This document shows, piece after piece, positions 1 through 9,541 of a stretch of DNA of 64,000 nt; positions within the stretch are counted from its first letter, which is position 1, and every line of letters starts with the position of its first letter. The DNA is taken from assembly GCF_900156545.1 (NCBI RefSeq), contig NZ_FTNW01000005.1, positions 459,703-523,702 on the forward strand. The letters run 5' to 3'. A program made the position numbers and the translations under genes. The DNA is from Aquipseudomonas alcaligenes. Lineage in GTDB: Bacteria; Pseudomonadota; Gammaproteobacteria; Pseudomonadales; Pseudomonadaceae. Below the pieces are notes generated by a model. It was not told where the DNA came from. It ran no database searches and saw only the letters and a list, made by a program, of their open reading frames with translations.

Positions 1-27
1 ACATAGATGTGGCTCCGGAAGCCGCGC

Positions 28-558
28 TTACTGGGCGCAGTCTTCTTCCTCGATGGTCAGATTCTGGTTAGTGAAGACACAGATGGAGCCGGCAATGTTC
101 AACGCGGCCTCGGTGATTTCGCGGGCGGACAGCTCGGTCTTCTGCAGCAGGGCCAGCGCCGCGGCCTGGGCGAAGCCGCCACCGGAACCCATGGCGATCA
201 GGCCGTGCTCGGGTTCGACCACGTCGCCGTTACCGGTGATGATCAGCGAGGCGTCCTTGTTGGCCACCGCCAGCATGGCTTCCAGGCGGCTCAGCGAGCG
301 ATCAGTACGCCAGTCCTTGGCCAGTTCGACGGCGGCGCGTACCAGATGGCCCTGGTGCTTCTCCAGCTGGCCCTCGAAGCGCTCGAACAGGGTGAAGGCG
401 TCGGCGGTGGCGCCGGCGAATCCGGCCAGCACCTGGCCGTGATAGAGGCGACGGACCTTCTTGGCGTTGCCTTTCATCACGGTGTTACCGAGGGAAACCT
501 GGCCGTCGCCGCCCATGACGACTTTGCCGTTGCGGCGGACTGAAACGATGGTGGTCAA
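28..558 (-). CDS. hslV: ATP-dependent protease subunit HslV
   Basis: This is the proteolytic subunit of the HslUV (ClpYQ) cytoplasmic protease, a threonine peptidase that stacks as hexamers and is driven by the HslU ATPase. The protein is 176 residues. I start it at a TTG (556-558) rather than the longer in-frame ATG at 573, because family members begin Met-Thr-Thr-Ile-Val and the Thr after Met becomes the catalytic N-terminal nucleophile; a longer N-terminus would bury it. A GGAG ribosome-binding site sits 9 bases before the TTG. The conserved [15 protein letters not shown] and [11 protein letters not shown] stretches are present. Its usual partner hslU should lie just beyond the left edge of the window. 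Identification is secure by family resemblance. Confidence 0.96.
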   Translation of the reverse strand: MTTIVSVRRNGKVVMGGDGQVSLGNTVMKGNAKKVRRLYHGQVLAGFAGATADAFTLFERFEGQLEKHQGHLVRAAVELAKDWRTDRSLSRLEAMLAVANKDASLIITGNGDVVEPEHGLIAMGSGGGFAQAAALALLQKTELSAREITEAALNIAGSICVFTNQNLTIEEEDCAQ

Positions 559-657
559 GGGGTGGATCTCCACGCAGCGGGGCAGAAGTGCCCGAATGGA
601 GATCAGATGGGGTGGCCCGTCCGGCTTTTCAACCGGGCGGTCACAAATCGTGGATCA

Positions 658-797
658 GAGGCGGCTCACAAGATCGCGAGCTAGGGGCAGGCAAGGCGAG
701 CACTGGCGAAGGCGCGCAGTTTACAGGCAGTAAATGAGCAGCCTGAGCCAGTGTTCAACGCAGCATGACCGACGCGCAGCAGCTTGTGAGCTGCCTC
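658..797. repeat. Nested inverted-repeat element between the SPOR gene and hslV
   Basis: Outer arms at 658-672 and 783-797 pair over 15 bases with one mismatch (core CGGCTCACAAG / CTTGTGAGCTG). Inside them a second pair (GAGCACTGGC near 698 / GCCAGTGTTC near 745) and a small TTTAC/GTAAA hairpin near 720-740 are nested. The element has no coding content I believe and fills most of the 574-797 gap. It looks like one of the small palindromic MITE-like units that are scattered in Pseudomonas intergenic regions; I did not see another copy in this window. Confidence 0.55.
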
Positions 798-1484
798 TCA
801 GCGGCTCTGGCGCTGCTGTAACAAGAGATTGCTGAAGCCGCTGGCGGCCAGTTGCTTCTGCGCGCTGGCCAGCTGTTCGCGGCTGGCGTAGGGGCCGACC
901 AGTACGCGGAACCAGTTTTCCTCGCGCACCTTGCCCGACTCCACCTGCACGTTCTGGCCGAGCAGGAGGATCTGCGCGCGCACCTTGTCGGCATCCTCGC
1001 GCTTGCGGAACGAGCCGGCCTGGAGGAAGAACTGGGTGGTGACCGGCGCCTTGGCCACTACCACCGGCGGCGGTGGCGGGGTCTGGCCGTTGAGTGCGGC
1101 TTCGGCGCGGGCGGCGTCGATCTTGGCCGCTTCCTCGGGCGTCACCGGCTTCTGCTCCGGCGGCTTGGGCGCGTCGGCGGGCGGCAGCGCATCCGGCGGC
1201 ACGATGACCTCGGACTCGGGCAGCAGGGTATAGAAGTCGTACTTCGGCTTGGCCGGCTCGGCTGGCGCCTGGGGCGTCTGCTGCTGCGCGGCGGTGCGCT
1301 TCTGCTCCTCGGGCTTGCTGCGCTTCACTTCGTCGCGGCCTGGTTCCAGGCTGAACAGGAACATGAAGAAGGCGCCAACGGCGGCGCCGCAGGCCAGCCA
1401 TACCCAGCCCGGCACCGGCTTCTTCGCCGGCGCCTGGTAGCGGCTGGCGCCACGTTTGGGCGCGGGCTTCTTCTTCGCGGCCAC
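798..1484 (-). CDS. SPOR-domain inner-membrane protein (FtsN-like)
   Basis: A 228-residue bitopic membrane protein of the FtsN-like type that probably binds denuded septal peptidoglycan. It starts with a lysine/arginine-rich cytoplasmic tail, has one membrane segment at about residues 25-45 (WVWLACGAAVGAFFMFLF), then a Pro/Ala-rich periplasmic linker, and ends in a SPOR domain from about residue 148 (FFLQAGSFRKREDADKVRAQ). The start is a GTG at 1484 immediately after the argS stop codon; the GGAG inside the argS tail gives a 9-base spacing, so the two genes are probably co-translated. In other pseudomonads the same gene lies between argS and hslV. The division role is inferred from architecture, not shown. 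Confidence 0.88.
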   Translation of the reverse strand: MAAKKKPAPKRGASRYQAPAKKPVPGWVWLACGAAVGAFFMFLFSLEPGRDEVKRSKPEEQKRTAAQQQTPQAPAEPAKPKYDFYTLLPESEVIVPPDALPPADAPKPPEQKPVTPEEAAKIDAARAEAALNGQTPPPPPVVVAKAPVTTQFFLQAGSFRKREDADKVRAQILLLGQNVQVESGKVREENWFRVLVGPYASREQLASAQKQLAASGFSNLLLQQRQSR

Positions 1485-3224
1485 TTACATGCGCTCCAGG
1501 GTGTCCAGGCCGAGCAGCTCCAGGCCCTGCTTGAGGGTGCGGCCGGTCAGGGCGGCCAGGCGCAGGCGGCTCTGCTGGGTGGCTTGATCTTCGGCGGCGA
1601 GGATCGGGCAGTTCTCGTAGAAGCTGGAGAACAGCCCGGCCAGGTCATAGAGGTAGCTGCACAGCAGGTGTGGCGTGCCTTTTTCGGCGACGCTGGCGAG
1701 CAGTTCGTTGAATTGCGCCAGCTTGGCGCCCAGGGCCTGCTCCTGCTCGGCGACCAGGGTGATCTTGCCGCCGATTTCGCTGACGTTCTTGCCCAGCTTG
1801 CGGAAGATGCTGGCCACGCGGGTGTAGGCGTACAGCAGGTAGGGCGCGGTGTTGCCTTCGAAGCTCAGCATCAGCTCGAAGTTGAAGCTGTAGTCGCTGG
1901 TGCGGTGCTTGGACAGGTCGGCGTATTTCACCGAGGCGATGCCGACCACGCGGGCGATCTCGCGCAGCTCGTCGTCGCCGAGGTCCGGGTTCTTGCCCTT
2001 GACCAGCGCATAGGCGCGCTGCTCGGCTTCATCGAGCAGTTCGACCAGCTTTACCGTGCCGCCGTCGCGGGTCTTGAACGGGCGACCGTCCGGGCCGTTC
2101 ATGGTGCCGAAGCCCATGTGCTCCATTTCGAAGCTGGTGGGCACGAAGCCGGCCAGGCGCGCGCAGGCGAACACCATCTGGAAGTGCAGGGCCTGGCGCT
2201 GGTCGACGAAGTACAGGGCGCGGTCGGCCTTCAGCACGCCGGCGCGGTAGCGGGTGGCGGCCAGGTCGGTGGTGGCGTACAGGTAGCCACCGCCGGCCTT
2301 CTGCACGATCAGCGGCAGCGGGTTGCCCTCGGCATTCTTGAACTCGTCCATGAACACGCACTGGGCGCCGTTGTCCTCGGTCAGCAGGCCTTTGGCGGCA
2401 AGGTCGGCGATGACGTTGGGCAGGTCGTCGTTGTAGGCGCTCTCGCCTTTGACGTCGGCCATCGACAGCTTCACCCCGAGACGGTCGTAGAGCGCCTGGC
2501 AGTGGCTCAGGGAGATGTCGTTGAAGCGGTTCCACAGGCGCAGGCACTCGGCGTCGCCAGCCTGCAGCTTGACCACCAGCTCGCGGGCGCGGTCGGCGAA
2601 CTCGGCGGAGTCGTCGAAGCACTTCTTGGCGGCGCGGTAGAAGCCTTCCAGGTCGGCCAGCTCGCTTTCGGCGGCGGCCGGGTTTTCCTGCATGTAGGCC
2701 AGCAGCATGCCGAACTGGGTGCCCCAGTCGCCGACGTGGTTCTGGCGGATCACCGTGTCGCCGAGGAACTCCAGCACGCGCGCCACGCCGTCACCGATGA
2801 TGGTCGAGCGCAGGTGGCCGACGTGCATTTCCTTGGCCAGGTTGGGCGCCGACAGGTCGACCACCACGCGTTGCGCCGCGCCGTTCTTGCGCACGCCAAG
2901 CCTGGCGTCGGCCAGCGCGGCTTCCAGGCGCTCGGCCAGGGCGTCGCTGTTCTGGAAGAAGTTGAGGAAGCCGGGGCCGGCGATTTCCACCTTGCTGATG
3001 CCGGCGTCGGCGGGCAGGGCGGCGATCAGCTTCTCGGCCAGGTCGCGCGGCTTCTGCCCGGCCGGCTTGGCCAGCATCATGGCGATGTTGCTGGCGAAGT
3101 CACCGTGGCTCTTGTCCTTGGTGTTCTCCACCTGGATCACCGGGCTCAGCCCTTCGGGCAGCACGCCCTCGGCGGTCAGGCGGGTCAGGGCTTGCTGGAT
3201 CAGGTGGCGAATGGTGTCTTTCAT
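1485..3224 (-). CDS. argS: Arginyl-tRNA synthetase
   Basis: Class I aminoacyl-tRNA synthetase that charges tRNA-Arg in the cytoplasm. The 579-residue protein has the N-terminal Add1-type domain (residues 1-115), the HIGH motif as HVGH at 134-137 within [16 protein letters not shown], and the C-terminal DALR anticodon-binding domain ending in [10 protein letters not shown]. ArgS enzymes often lack a canonical KMSKS, consistent with what is seen here. The length is normal for the family. It is followed without a gap by the SPOR-domain gene and preceded by priA on the same strand. Confidence 0.97.
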   Translation of the reverse strand: MKDTIRHLIQQALTRLTAEGVLPEGLSPVIQVENTKDKSHGDFASNIAMMLAKPAGQKPRDLAEKLIAALPADAGISKVEIAGPGFLNFFQNSDALAERLEAALADARLGVRKNGAAQRVVVDLSAPNLAKEMHVGHLRSTIIGDGVARVLEFLGDTVIRQNHVGDWGTQFGMLLAYMQENPAAAESELADLEGFYRAAKKCFDDSAEFADRARELVVKLQAGDAECLRLWNRFNDISLSHCQALYDRLGVKLSMADVKGESAYNDDLPNVIADLAAKGLLTEDNGAQCVFMDEFKNAEGNPLPLIVQKAGGGYLYATTDLAATRYRAGVLKADRALYFVDQRQALHFQMVFACARLAGFVPTSFEMEHMGFGTMNGPDGRPFKTRDGGTVKLVELLDEAEQRAYALVKGKNPDLGDDELREIARVVGIASVKYADLSKHRTSDYSFNFELMLSFEGNTAPYLLYAYTRVASIFRKLGKNVSEIGGKITLVAEQEQALGAKLAQFNELLASVAEKGTPHLLCSYLYDLAGLFSSFYENCPILAAEDQATQQSRLRLAALTGRTLKQGLELLGLDTLERM

Positions 3225-3330
3225 GGTCTGCTCGGTCGGCCGCGGCTGGTCGAAAACTGCGCATTATAGAAGCAGCCGCCAGTTGCAGGCCACAGGCGAG
3301 CTGTAGCGCGCATGCAATCCGGGGCGGAGG

Positions 3331-5550
3331 TCAGAACAGGTCGATGGGGTCGACATCCAGCGACCAGCGCACGGCGCGCCCGGCCGGCATCGCTTCCAGC
3401 ACCGGCAGCCAGTGCGCCAGCAGCTTGTGCAGCGGCGCGCGGCTGGCGCACTGCAGCAGCAGCTGGGCGCGGAAACGCCCGGCGCGGCGCTCCATGGGCG
3501 CCGGCACCGGGCCGAGCAGCTCGATGCCGTTCAGCTTGAGCTCCGCGCACAGCTGTTCGGCGTAGGTGCAGGCATCATCGAGGAAGGCCTCGGCCTGGCC
3601 CGGCTTGTGCGCCTCGCCCCGCAGCAAGGCGAGGTGGGCGAACGGCGGCAGGCCGGCGCCGCGCCTTTCGCTCAGGGCCTGTTCGGCGAAGGCCGGGTAG
3701 CCCTGCTCGGTGAGCTGGACCAGCAGCGGGTGGTCGGCCAGGTGGCTCTGGATGATCACCTTGCCCGGTTCTTCGGCGCGGCCGGCGCGGCCGGCCACCT
3801 GCACGGTGAGCTGGGCCATGCGCTCGCTGGCGCGGAAGTCGGCAGAGAACAGGCCGCCATCGGCATCGAGGATCGCCACCAGGGTCACGCGCGGGAAATG
3901 GTGACCCTTGGCGAGCATCTGGGTGCCGACCAGGATGCACGGCTCGCCCTTGTTGATGGTGGCGAACAGCTTGTCCATGGCGCCCTTGCGCGAGGTGCTG
4001 TCGCGGTCGATGCGCAGCACCGGGAATTGCGGGAAGAGCAGGGCCAGACGCTCCTCGGCGCGCTCGGTGCCGGCGCCGACCGGGCGCAGGTCGACCTGGT
4101 TGCATTCCGGGCAGTTGCGCGGCGGGCGCTCGACGTGGCCGCAGTGGTGGCAGCGCAGTTCGTTATGGCGCTGGTGCAGGGTCATGCGCGCGTCGCAGCG
4201 CGGGCACTGGCTGATCCAGCCGCAGTCGTGGCACAGCAGGGTGGGGGCGAAGCCACGACGGTTGAGGAACACCAGCACCTGCTGGCCGGCTTCCAGCGTC
4301 TGGCGAATCGCCTGCTGCAGCGGGCCGGAGATGCCGGCGTCGAGTGGCAGGCTCTTCACGTCCAGGCGCAGGAAGCGCGGCTGCTGGGCGCCGCCGGCGC
4401 GCTGGGTCAGCTTGAGCAGGGCATAGCGCCCGGCGTGGGCGTTGTGCAGGCTCTCCAGCGACGGCGTGGCCGAGCCGAGGACGATCGGCAGGTGCTCCTG
4501 GCGCGCCCGCACCAGGGCGAGGTCGCGGGCGTGGTAGCGCAGGCCCTCCTGCTGCTTGTAGGAGGCGTCGTGTTCCTCGTCGACGATGATCAGGCCGGGG
4601 TTCTTGAGTGGGGTGAACAGCGCCGAGCGGGTGCCGATGACGATATCGGCTTCGCCATCGCGCGCGGCCAGCCAGGCATCCAGGCGCTCGCGGTCGTTGA
4701 CTCCGGAGTGCAGCAGGGCGATGCGCGCGTTGAAGCGGCGGGCGAAGCGCTCCACCGTCTGCGGCCCCAGGTTGATCTCCGGGATCAGCACCAGCGCCTG
4801 CTTGCCGGCCTCCAGGCAGTGGCGGATCAGCTGCAGGTAGACCTCGGTCTTGCCGCTGCCGGTGACACCATACAGCAGGAAGGCACCGAAACCCTGCATG
4901 CCGGATTGCACGGCATTGAATGCGGCGCGCTGCTCGGCGTTGAGCGGCAACTCCGGCTGCGCCAGCCAGCCGCCGTGGCGCACCAGCGGTGTACTGCGGC
5001 GTACCTCGACGCGCACCAGGCCCTTCTCCAACAGCAGGTCGAGGCTGTCCTTGTTCAACTGCAGCTTGCTCAGCAGGCCGTGCGGTACGCCGTGATGGTG
5101 CTGCGCCAGGGTGCGCAGCGCTTCGCGCTGGCGCGGTGCGCGGGCCAGGCGCGGGTCGTCCGGGCTGGCGTCGGCGCTCACGTGCCAGTAGCGCTCCTGA
5201 CGCACCTCGGCGGGTTCGCCCTGGCGCAGCAGCACCGGCAGGGCCCAGCTCAGCGTGTCGCCAAGGCTGTGCTGGTAGTACTGCGCCGTCCACAGGCACA
5301 GCTTGAACAGCGGCGCTGGTAGCGGCGGCGTGCGGTCGAGCAGTTGCAGGGCCGGTTTGAGTTTGTCCGCCGGCACCTCGCTGTGCTGCACCATCTCTAC
5401 CAGCACGCCCACCACCTCGCGGCGGCCGAACGGCACGCGCAGGCGTACACCTGGCTGCAGCGCCACGTGCGGCACACCCTGCGGCGCCAGATAGTCGAAC
5501 AGGCGGCGCAGCGGCGAGGGCAGGGCGAGGCGCAGGATGGTGTCGGGCAC
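3331..5550 (-). CDS. priA: Primosomal protein N' (replication restart helicase PriA)
   Basis: PriA is a superfamily 2 3'-5' helicase that recognises stalled or repaired replication forks and reloads the replisome. I start it at a GTG (5550) with GGAG 6 bases upstream; the open frame continues to 5802 but that part overlaps rpmE's regulatory region and has no family resemblance. The resulting 739 residues match the usual PriA size. Visible are the N-terminal DNA-binding part (LFDYLAPQGVPHV), Walker A GVTGSGKTE near residue 230, Walker B DEEH, and the eight-cysteine zinc region CHDCGWISQCPRCDA followed by CHHCGH and CPEC. It is divergent from rpmE. Confidence 0.97.
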   Translation of the reverse strand: MPDTILRLALPSPLRRLFDYLAPQGVPHVALQPGVRLRVPFGRREVVGVLVEMVQHSEVPADKLKPALQLLDRTPPLPAPLFKLCLWTAQYYQHSLGDTLSWALPVLLRQGEPAEVRQERYWHVSADASPDDPRLARAPRQREALRTLAQHHHGVPHGLLSKLQLNKDSLDLLLEKGLVRVEVRRSTPLVRHGGWLAQPELPLNAEQRAAFNAVQSGMQGFGAFLLYGVTGSGKTEVYLQLIRHCLEAGKQALVLIPEINLGPQTVERFARRFNARIALLHSGVNDRERLDAWLAARDGEADIVIGTRSALFTPLKNPGLIIVDEEHDASYKQQEGLRYHARDLALVRARQEHLPIVLGSATPSLESLHNAHAGRYALLKLTQRAGGAQQPRFLRLDVKSLPLDAGISGPLQQAIRQTLEAGQQVLVFLNRRGFAPTLLCHDCGWISQCPRCDARMTLHQRHNELRCHHCGHVERPPRNCPECNQVDLRPVGAGTERAEERLALLFPQFPVLRIDRDSTSRKGAMDKLFATINKGEPCILVGTQMLAKGHHFPRVTLVAILDADGGLFSADFRASERMAQLTVQVAGRAGRAEEPGKVIIQSHLADHPLLVQLTEQGYPAFAEQALSERRGAGLPPFAHLALLRGEAHKPGQAEAFLDDACTYAEQLCAELKLNGIELLGPVPAPMERRAGRFRAQLLLQCASRAPLHKLLAHWLPVLEAMPAGRAVRWSLDVDPIDLF

Positions 5551-5616
5551 GGCGAACTCCGAAAATCGAGGTCGCGATGCTAGCACGGCCGCACGTCGCC
5601 CGGCCGCTGGGGCGGC

Positions 5617-5644
5617 TTGCGCGGCGGCGGCGGTCTGATATAGT
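5617..5644 (+). promoter_or_regulatory. Candidate sigma70 promoter for rpmE
   Basis: TTGCGC at 5617-5622 and TATAGT at 5639-5644 are separated by 16 bases, about 70 bases before the rpmE start and in the priA/rpmE divergent gap. This is a by-eye match only. Confidence 0.45.
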
Positions 5645-5713
5645 GCGCGGCCTATTTCCGTGCGGTACCCGGCAACGAGCCGAGTGGCGGCACACCCCAC
5701 CGAGGAAAAAGCG

Positions 5714-5926
5714 ATGAAAGCCGATACCCATCCGCAGTACGAAGAAATGGTTGCAACCTGCAGCTGTGGCAACGTGATCAAGACCCGTTCCACCCTGTGC
5801 AAGCCGATGAGCCTGGACGTGTGCTCCGAATGCCACCCGTTCTACACCGGCAAGCAGAAGATGCTGGATACCGGCGGCCGTATAGACCGCTTCAAGCAGC
5901 GTTTCGGCGTATTCGGCAGCAAGTAA
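5714..5926 (+). CDS. rpmE: 50S ribosomal protein L31, zinc-binding form
   Basis: A 70-residue protein of the large ribosomal subunit. It carries the zinc-ligand cysteines of the C+ form (CSC near residue 17 and CSEC near residue 38), so it is the zinc-containing paralogue rather than the zinc-free one made under zinc starvation. The start ATG at 5714 follows GAGGAAAAAGCG; an upstream in-frame ATG at 5660 lies in the untranslated leader and is not used in the family. An intrinsic terminator begins about 30 bases after the stop, inside the next gene. Confidence 0.97.
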   Translation: MKADTHPQYEEMVATCSCGNVIKTRSTLCKPMSLDVCSECHPFYTGKQKMLDTGGRIDRFKQRFGVFGSK

Positions 5927-5931
5927 GCCGG

Positions 5932-6735
5932 ATGGTGGTTCAGACCACGCTGCTGAAAAAGGCGTCCCTGGTGGGCGCCTTTTTCGTTTCTGTCTGCCTG
6001 CAATCCGCGGCATGGGCCTTCTGCCCGCTGCAGCCCGAGCTGCAGGCGCTGCGCGTGGCCAAGGTGGTGGACGGCGACACCCTGCGCCTGGCGGATGGCC
6101 GCAGCGTGCGCCTGATCGGCATCAATGCCCCCGAGCGGGCGCGGGACGGGCGCCCGGCCGAGCCTTTCGCCGAGGCGGCGCAGCGCCGCCTGCAGGCGCT
6201 GGTGGCAGCCAATGACGGGCGTGTCGGCCTGCGTGTCGGCGCCAAGCCGCGCGATCACTACGGGCGTACCCTGGCGCATGCTTACGACGGCAGCGGGCGC
6301 AATCTGGAGGCGCAACTGCTGGCCGAGGGGTTGGGCTTTCGCGTGGCCTTCGAGCCATCCAGTGGGCTCGAGGTTTGCCAGCGCGAGGCCGAAGCCGACG
6401 CGCGGGCGCGTCAGCTAGGGCTGTGGCAGCAGGTGCAGTGGCTCAGCCCGTTCGACCTGCGCCGTGGCGGTTTTGCCCTGGTGCGCGGTCGCATCGAAAC
6501 GGTCCAGCGCAATCGCGGCGGGCTGTGGCTGGAGATGGACGGGCCGCTGGTGCTGCGCGTCGAGCCGAAGCTGCTGCGTCACTTTGATGCGGCGGCCCTG
6601 CAGCGTCTGGTCGGGCGCGAGGTCGAGGCGCGCGGCTGGGTCATCGACCGTTCCCGGCGCGGCGGCCTGCAGACCGACCAGGCGCGCTGGCTGCTGCCGC
6701 TGACCCATGCAGCCATGCTGGAGGTGTTGCCATGA
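5932..6735 (+). CDS. Secreted thermonuclease-family (SNase-like) nuclease
   Basis: A 267-residue exported nuclease of the staphylococcal nuclease fold. The first ~29 residues form a signal peptide (LLKKASLVGAFFVSVCL then AAWA). The catalytic pattern is complete: VVDGDTLRL supplies the calcium-binding Asp, VRLIGINAPE the Arg and Glu, and DHYGRTLA the second Arg. A C-terminal domain of about 110 residues, an OB-like segment (FALVRGRIETVQRNRGGLWL), follows the nuclease. The ATG at 5932 is 5 bases after the rpmE stop. The rpmE-type terminator lies within the signal-peptide codons, so full expression needs read-through or an unseen promoter. The stop overlaps the next start (ATGA). Confidence 0.85.
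   Translation: MVVQTTLLKKASLVGAFFVSVCLQSAAWAFCPLQPELQALRVAKVVDGDTLRLADGRSVRLIGINAPERARDGRPAEPFAEAAQRRLQALVAANDGRVGLRVGAKPRDHYGRTLAHAYDGSGRNLEAQLLAEGLGFRVAFEPSSGLEVCQREAEADARARQLGLWQQVQWLSPFDLRRGGFALVRGRIETVQRNRGGLWLEMDGPLVLRVEPKLLRHFDAAALQRLVGREVEARGWVIDRSRRGGLQTDQARWLLPLTHAAMLEVLP
5956..5984 (+). terminator. Intrinsic terminator after rpmE, inside nuclease codons
   Basis: AAAAAGGCGTCC pairs fully (one G-U) with GGGCGCCTTTTT around a CTGGT loop, ending in a T run. It lies 30 bases after the rpmE stop and covers codons 9-18 of the nuclease reading frame. Confidence 0.75.
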
Positions 6736-8171
6736 TCTGGCGCCTGTTGCTGCTGGCGTTCCTGCTGTTCCAGCTCGCCGGTTGTGCGGTCAACCCGGCC
6801 ACCGGCAAGACCGATTTCGTGATGATGAGCGAGCAGCAGGAGATCGAACTGGGGCGCAACTACGCCCAGGAAATCGCCAAACAGTACCCGCGCTACGCCG
6901 ACGAGAAGCTGCAGGCCTATGTGCAGCGAGTCGGCGAGCGCGTCGCCCGCTATGGCCATCGCAGCCACCTGAGCTACCGCTTCACGGTGGTCGACAGTCC
7001 GGAGATCAACGCCTTCGCCATTCCTGGCGGGCACATCTATATCCATCGCGGGCTGATGGCCTATCTAGGCTCCGAGGCGGAGCTGGCTGCCGTGCTTGGC
7101 CATGAGGTCGGTCACGTTACCGCGCGCCACAGCGTGCGCCAGCAGAGCCAGTCCGCCGCCTGGAACATCCTCGGCCAGGCTGTGGCCATCGGCACCGGCG
7201 TCGGCGCCGCCGGCGACGTCACCAGTGCGCTGGGGACTGCCCTGGTGCGCGGCTACGGCCGCGACATGGAGCTGGAAGCCGACGGCTTCGGCGCCCAGTA
7301 CCTGGCGCGCAGCGGCTATGACCCGCAGGCGATGATCGAAGTGGTCAAGGTGCTGAAGAATCAGGAAGACTTCGCGCGTGCCGAGGCGCAGGCGCGCGGG
7401 CAGGCCGTGGCGCCGAGCGGCTACCACGGCCTGTTCGACACCCACCCGGACAACGATACCCGCCTGCGCCAGGTCGTCGCCGCCGCTACGCCGCTGGCCA
7501 CCGGGCAGGGCGAGGTGGGGCGTGAAACCTACCTGAAGATGATCGACGGCATGCCATTCGGTGACGCCACCGAGGCCGGCGTGCGCCGTGGTCAGCGCTT
7601 CTATCATGTCGGCCTGGATTTCACCCTGGCCTTTCCGCAGGGCTGGGAACTGATCAATCGCCCCGACGCGCTGATCGTCCATCGCGCCGACGAGCAGGCC
7701 TTTCTGGTCATGAGCCTGGAGGGATTGCCGGGTGGCGGCGGCTCGCAGGCGTTCGTTCGTCAGCGTACCGGTGGTCGCGGTCTGGCAGCCCAGCAGAGCT
7801 TCGTCCAGAGCGGTCTGGACGTGACCACCGGTGTGCTGCCGGGGCGTGATGCCAAGCGGGTTGCGGTGGTGGTGCGTGGACAGCAGGCATTTCTGTTCGT
7901 CGGCGCGGTGAAGGGGCGTGCCTCGCTGGAGGCAGCCGACGAGCAGTTCATGGCGGTGATCCGCAGTTTCCGTCCGTTGCAGGCCGATGAACGAGCCTTG
8001 GGCCAGTCCCGGCGCCTGCAGCTGGTGCGCTTCAAGGCGGGACAGAGCCTGGAGGAGTTGAGTCGGCAGATGGGTGGGGAAGGTGACCCGCTGCAGCGCT
8101 TGCGTCTGCTTAATGGTCTGTATTCGACCGGTCAGCCACTTCCTGGCGATTGGCTCAAAGTGGTCCGCTGA
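6732..8171 (+). CDS. M48-family periplasmic lipoprotein metalloprotease
   Basis: A 479-residue zinc metallopeptidase related to BepA/LoiP, expected to act at the outer membrane or periplasm in envelope protein quality control. A lipoprotein signal ends at LAGC (Cys18). The zinc motif HEVGH is at 124-128 and the third ligand is in ELEADGFGA. C-terminal to the protease domain (ending near residue 260 after LFDTHPDNDTRLRQ) is a ~200-residue extension, with a LysM-like or repeat-poor tail (GQSLEELSRQMGGEGDPLQRLRLLNG) that may bind peptidoglycan. It overlaps the nuclease stop by 4 bases and so is probably co-translated with it. Substrate is unknown. Confidence 0.88.
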   Translation: MIWRLLLLAFLLFQLAGCAVNPATGKTDFVMMSEQQEIELGRNYAQEIAKQYPRYADEKLQAYVQRVGERVARYGHRSHLSYRFTVVDSPEINAFAIPGGHIYIHRGLMAYLGSEAELAAVLGHEVGHVTARHSVRQQSQSAAWNILGQAVAIGTGVGAAGDVTSALGTALVRGYGRDMELEADGFGAQYLARSGYDPQAMIEVVKVLKNQEDFARAEAQARGQAVAPSGYHGLFDTHPDNDTRLRQVVAAATPLATGQGEVGRETYLKMIDGMPFGDATEAGVRRGQRFYHVGLDFTLAFPQGWELINRPDALIVHRADEQAFLVMSLEGLPGGGGSQAFVRQRTGGRGLAAQQSFVQSGLDVTTGVLPGRDAKRVAVVVRGQQAFLFVGAVKGRASLEAADEQFMAVIRSFRPLQADERALGQSRRLQLVRFKAGQSLEELSRQMGGEGDPLQRLRLLNGLYSTGQPLPGDWLKVVR

Positions 8172-8258
8172 GGCGCTGCGAGCCCCGGCCTTGTGGGCCT
8201 CGGTCATCTTGCGTATGCTCGCTCGCCTGCCTTTCACAGCAAAGCGGAAATAGCCGAA

Positions 8259-9527
8259 ATGTCCGATCTGAAAACTGCCGCTCTCGAGTATCACGCTCAG
8301 CCCCGTCCGGGAAAGCTCAGCGTCGAACTGACCAAGCCCACCGTCACTGCCCGTGACCTTGCCCTGGCCTACAGCCCAGGTGTGGCTGAGCCGGTACGCG
8401 AGATCGCCCGTGACGCCGAACTGGCCTACCGCTACACCGGCAAGGGCAATCTGGTGGCAGTGATTTCCGACGGCACCGCCATTCTCGGCCTGGGCAACCT
8501 CGGCCCGCTGGCCTCCAAGCCGGTGATGGAAGGCAAAGGTGTGTTGTTCAAGCGTTTCGCCGGTATCGACGTGTTCGATATCGAGGTCGATGCCGAGAGC
8601 CCGCAAGCCTTCATCGATACCGTCAAGCGTATATCCATCACCTTCGGTGGTATCAACCTGGAAGACATCAAGGCGCCCGAGTGCTTCGAGATCGAGCGTG
8701 CGCTGATCGAACAGTGCGATATACCGGTGTTCCACGATGACCAGCACGGCACCGCCATCGTCACCGCGGCCGGCATGCTCAATGCTCTGGAAATCGCCGG
8801 CAAGACCCTGCCGGAAGCCAAGATCGTCTGCCTCGGCGCTGGCGCTGCCGCCATCTCCTGCATGAAGCTGCTGGTGAGCATGGGTGCCCAGGTCGAGAAC
8901 ATCTTCATGCTCGACCGTAAGGGCGTGATCCACGCCGGTCGTGACGACCTCAACCAGTACAAGGCGGTGTTTGCTCACGCTACCGACAAGCGCAGCCTGT
9001 CCGACGCCCTCGACGGTGCCGATGTATTCGTCGGCCTGTCCGGTGCCAACCTGCTGAGCCAGGAAGACCTCAAGCGCATGGCGCCGAATCCGATCGTGTT
9101 CGCCTGCTCCAACCCGGACCCGGAAATCAAGCCGGAGCTGGCCCGTGAGGCGCGCCCGGATGTGATCATGGCGACCGGTCGTTCGGACTACCCGAACCAG
9201 GTCAACAACGTGCTCGGCTTCCCCTTCATCTTCCGCGGTGCCCTGGACGTACGCGCCACTCGCATCAACGAGGAAATGAAGATCGCCGCCGCCAACGCCC
9301 TGCGCGAACTGGCCAAGCTGCCGGTACCCAAGGAAGTCTGCGATGCCTATGGCGGCATCGAGCTGAGCTTCGGTCGCGAGTACATCATTCCGAAGCCGAT
9401 GGACGCACGCCTGATCACCGTGGTGGCCGATGCCGTGGCCAAGGCTGCGATCGAGAGCGGCGTGGCGACCCTGCCCTACCCGCCGCACTATCCGCTGAAG
9501 TCGGTGGATGAGGTGTTCAACGGCTGA
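8259..9527 (+). CDS. maeB: NADP-dependent malic enzyme, short form
   Basis: Converts malate to pyruvate, CO2 and NADPH, linking the TCA cycle to pyruvate. At 422 residues it has the malic enzyme N-terminal domain (LALAYSPGVAEPV) and the NAD(P)-binding domain (IVCLGAGAAAISC, then FACSNPDPEIKP), but lacks the ~330-residue phosphotransacetylase-like domain of the long E. coli MaeB. The ATG at 8259 is chosen because family members begin with MSDLKTAALEYH-like sequence and a GGAAA precedes it; the frame is open to 8193. A strong terminator follows. Confidence 0.93.
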   Translation: MSDLKTAALEYHAQPRPGKLSVELTKPTVTARDLALAYSPGVAEPVREIARDAELAYRYTGKGNLVAVISDGTAILGLGNLGPLASKPVMEGKGVLFKRFAGIDVFDIEVDAESPQAFIDTVKRISITFGGINLEDIKAPECFEIERALIEQCDIPVFHDDQHGTAIVTAAGMLNALEIAGKTLPEAKIVCLGAGAAAISCMKLLVSMGAQVENIFMLDRKGVIHAGRDDLNQYKAVFAHATDKRSLSDALDGADVFVGLSGANLLSQEDLKRMAPNPIVFACSNPDPEIKPELAREARPDVIMATGRSDYPNQVNNVLGFPFIFRGALDVRATRINEEMKIAAANALRELAKLPVPKEVCDAYGGIELSFGREYIIPKPMDARLITVVADAVAKAAIESGVATLPYPPHYPLKSVDEVFNG

Positions 9528-9541
9528 TCGCCGCTGCAATG

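Noticed and set aside
852..3269. An 805-codon plus-strand frame over argS and the SPOR gene
   Set aside because: Complement of the argS frame; low complexity and no conserved motif.
7065..9539. An 824-codon minus-strand frame over the M48 and maeB genes
   Set aside because: Shadow frame of two real genes on the opposite strand.
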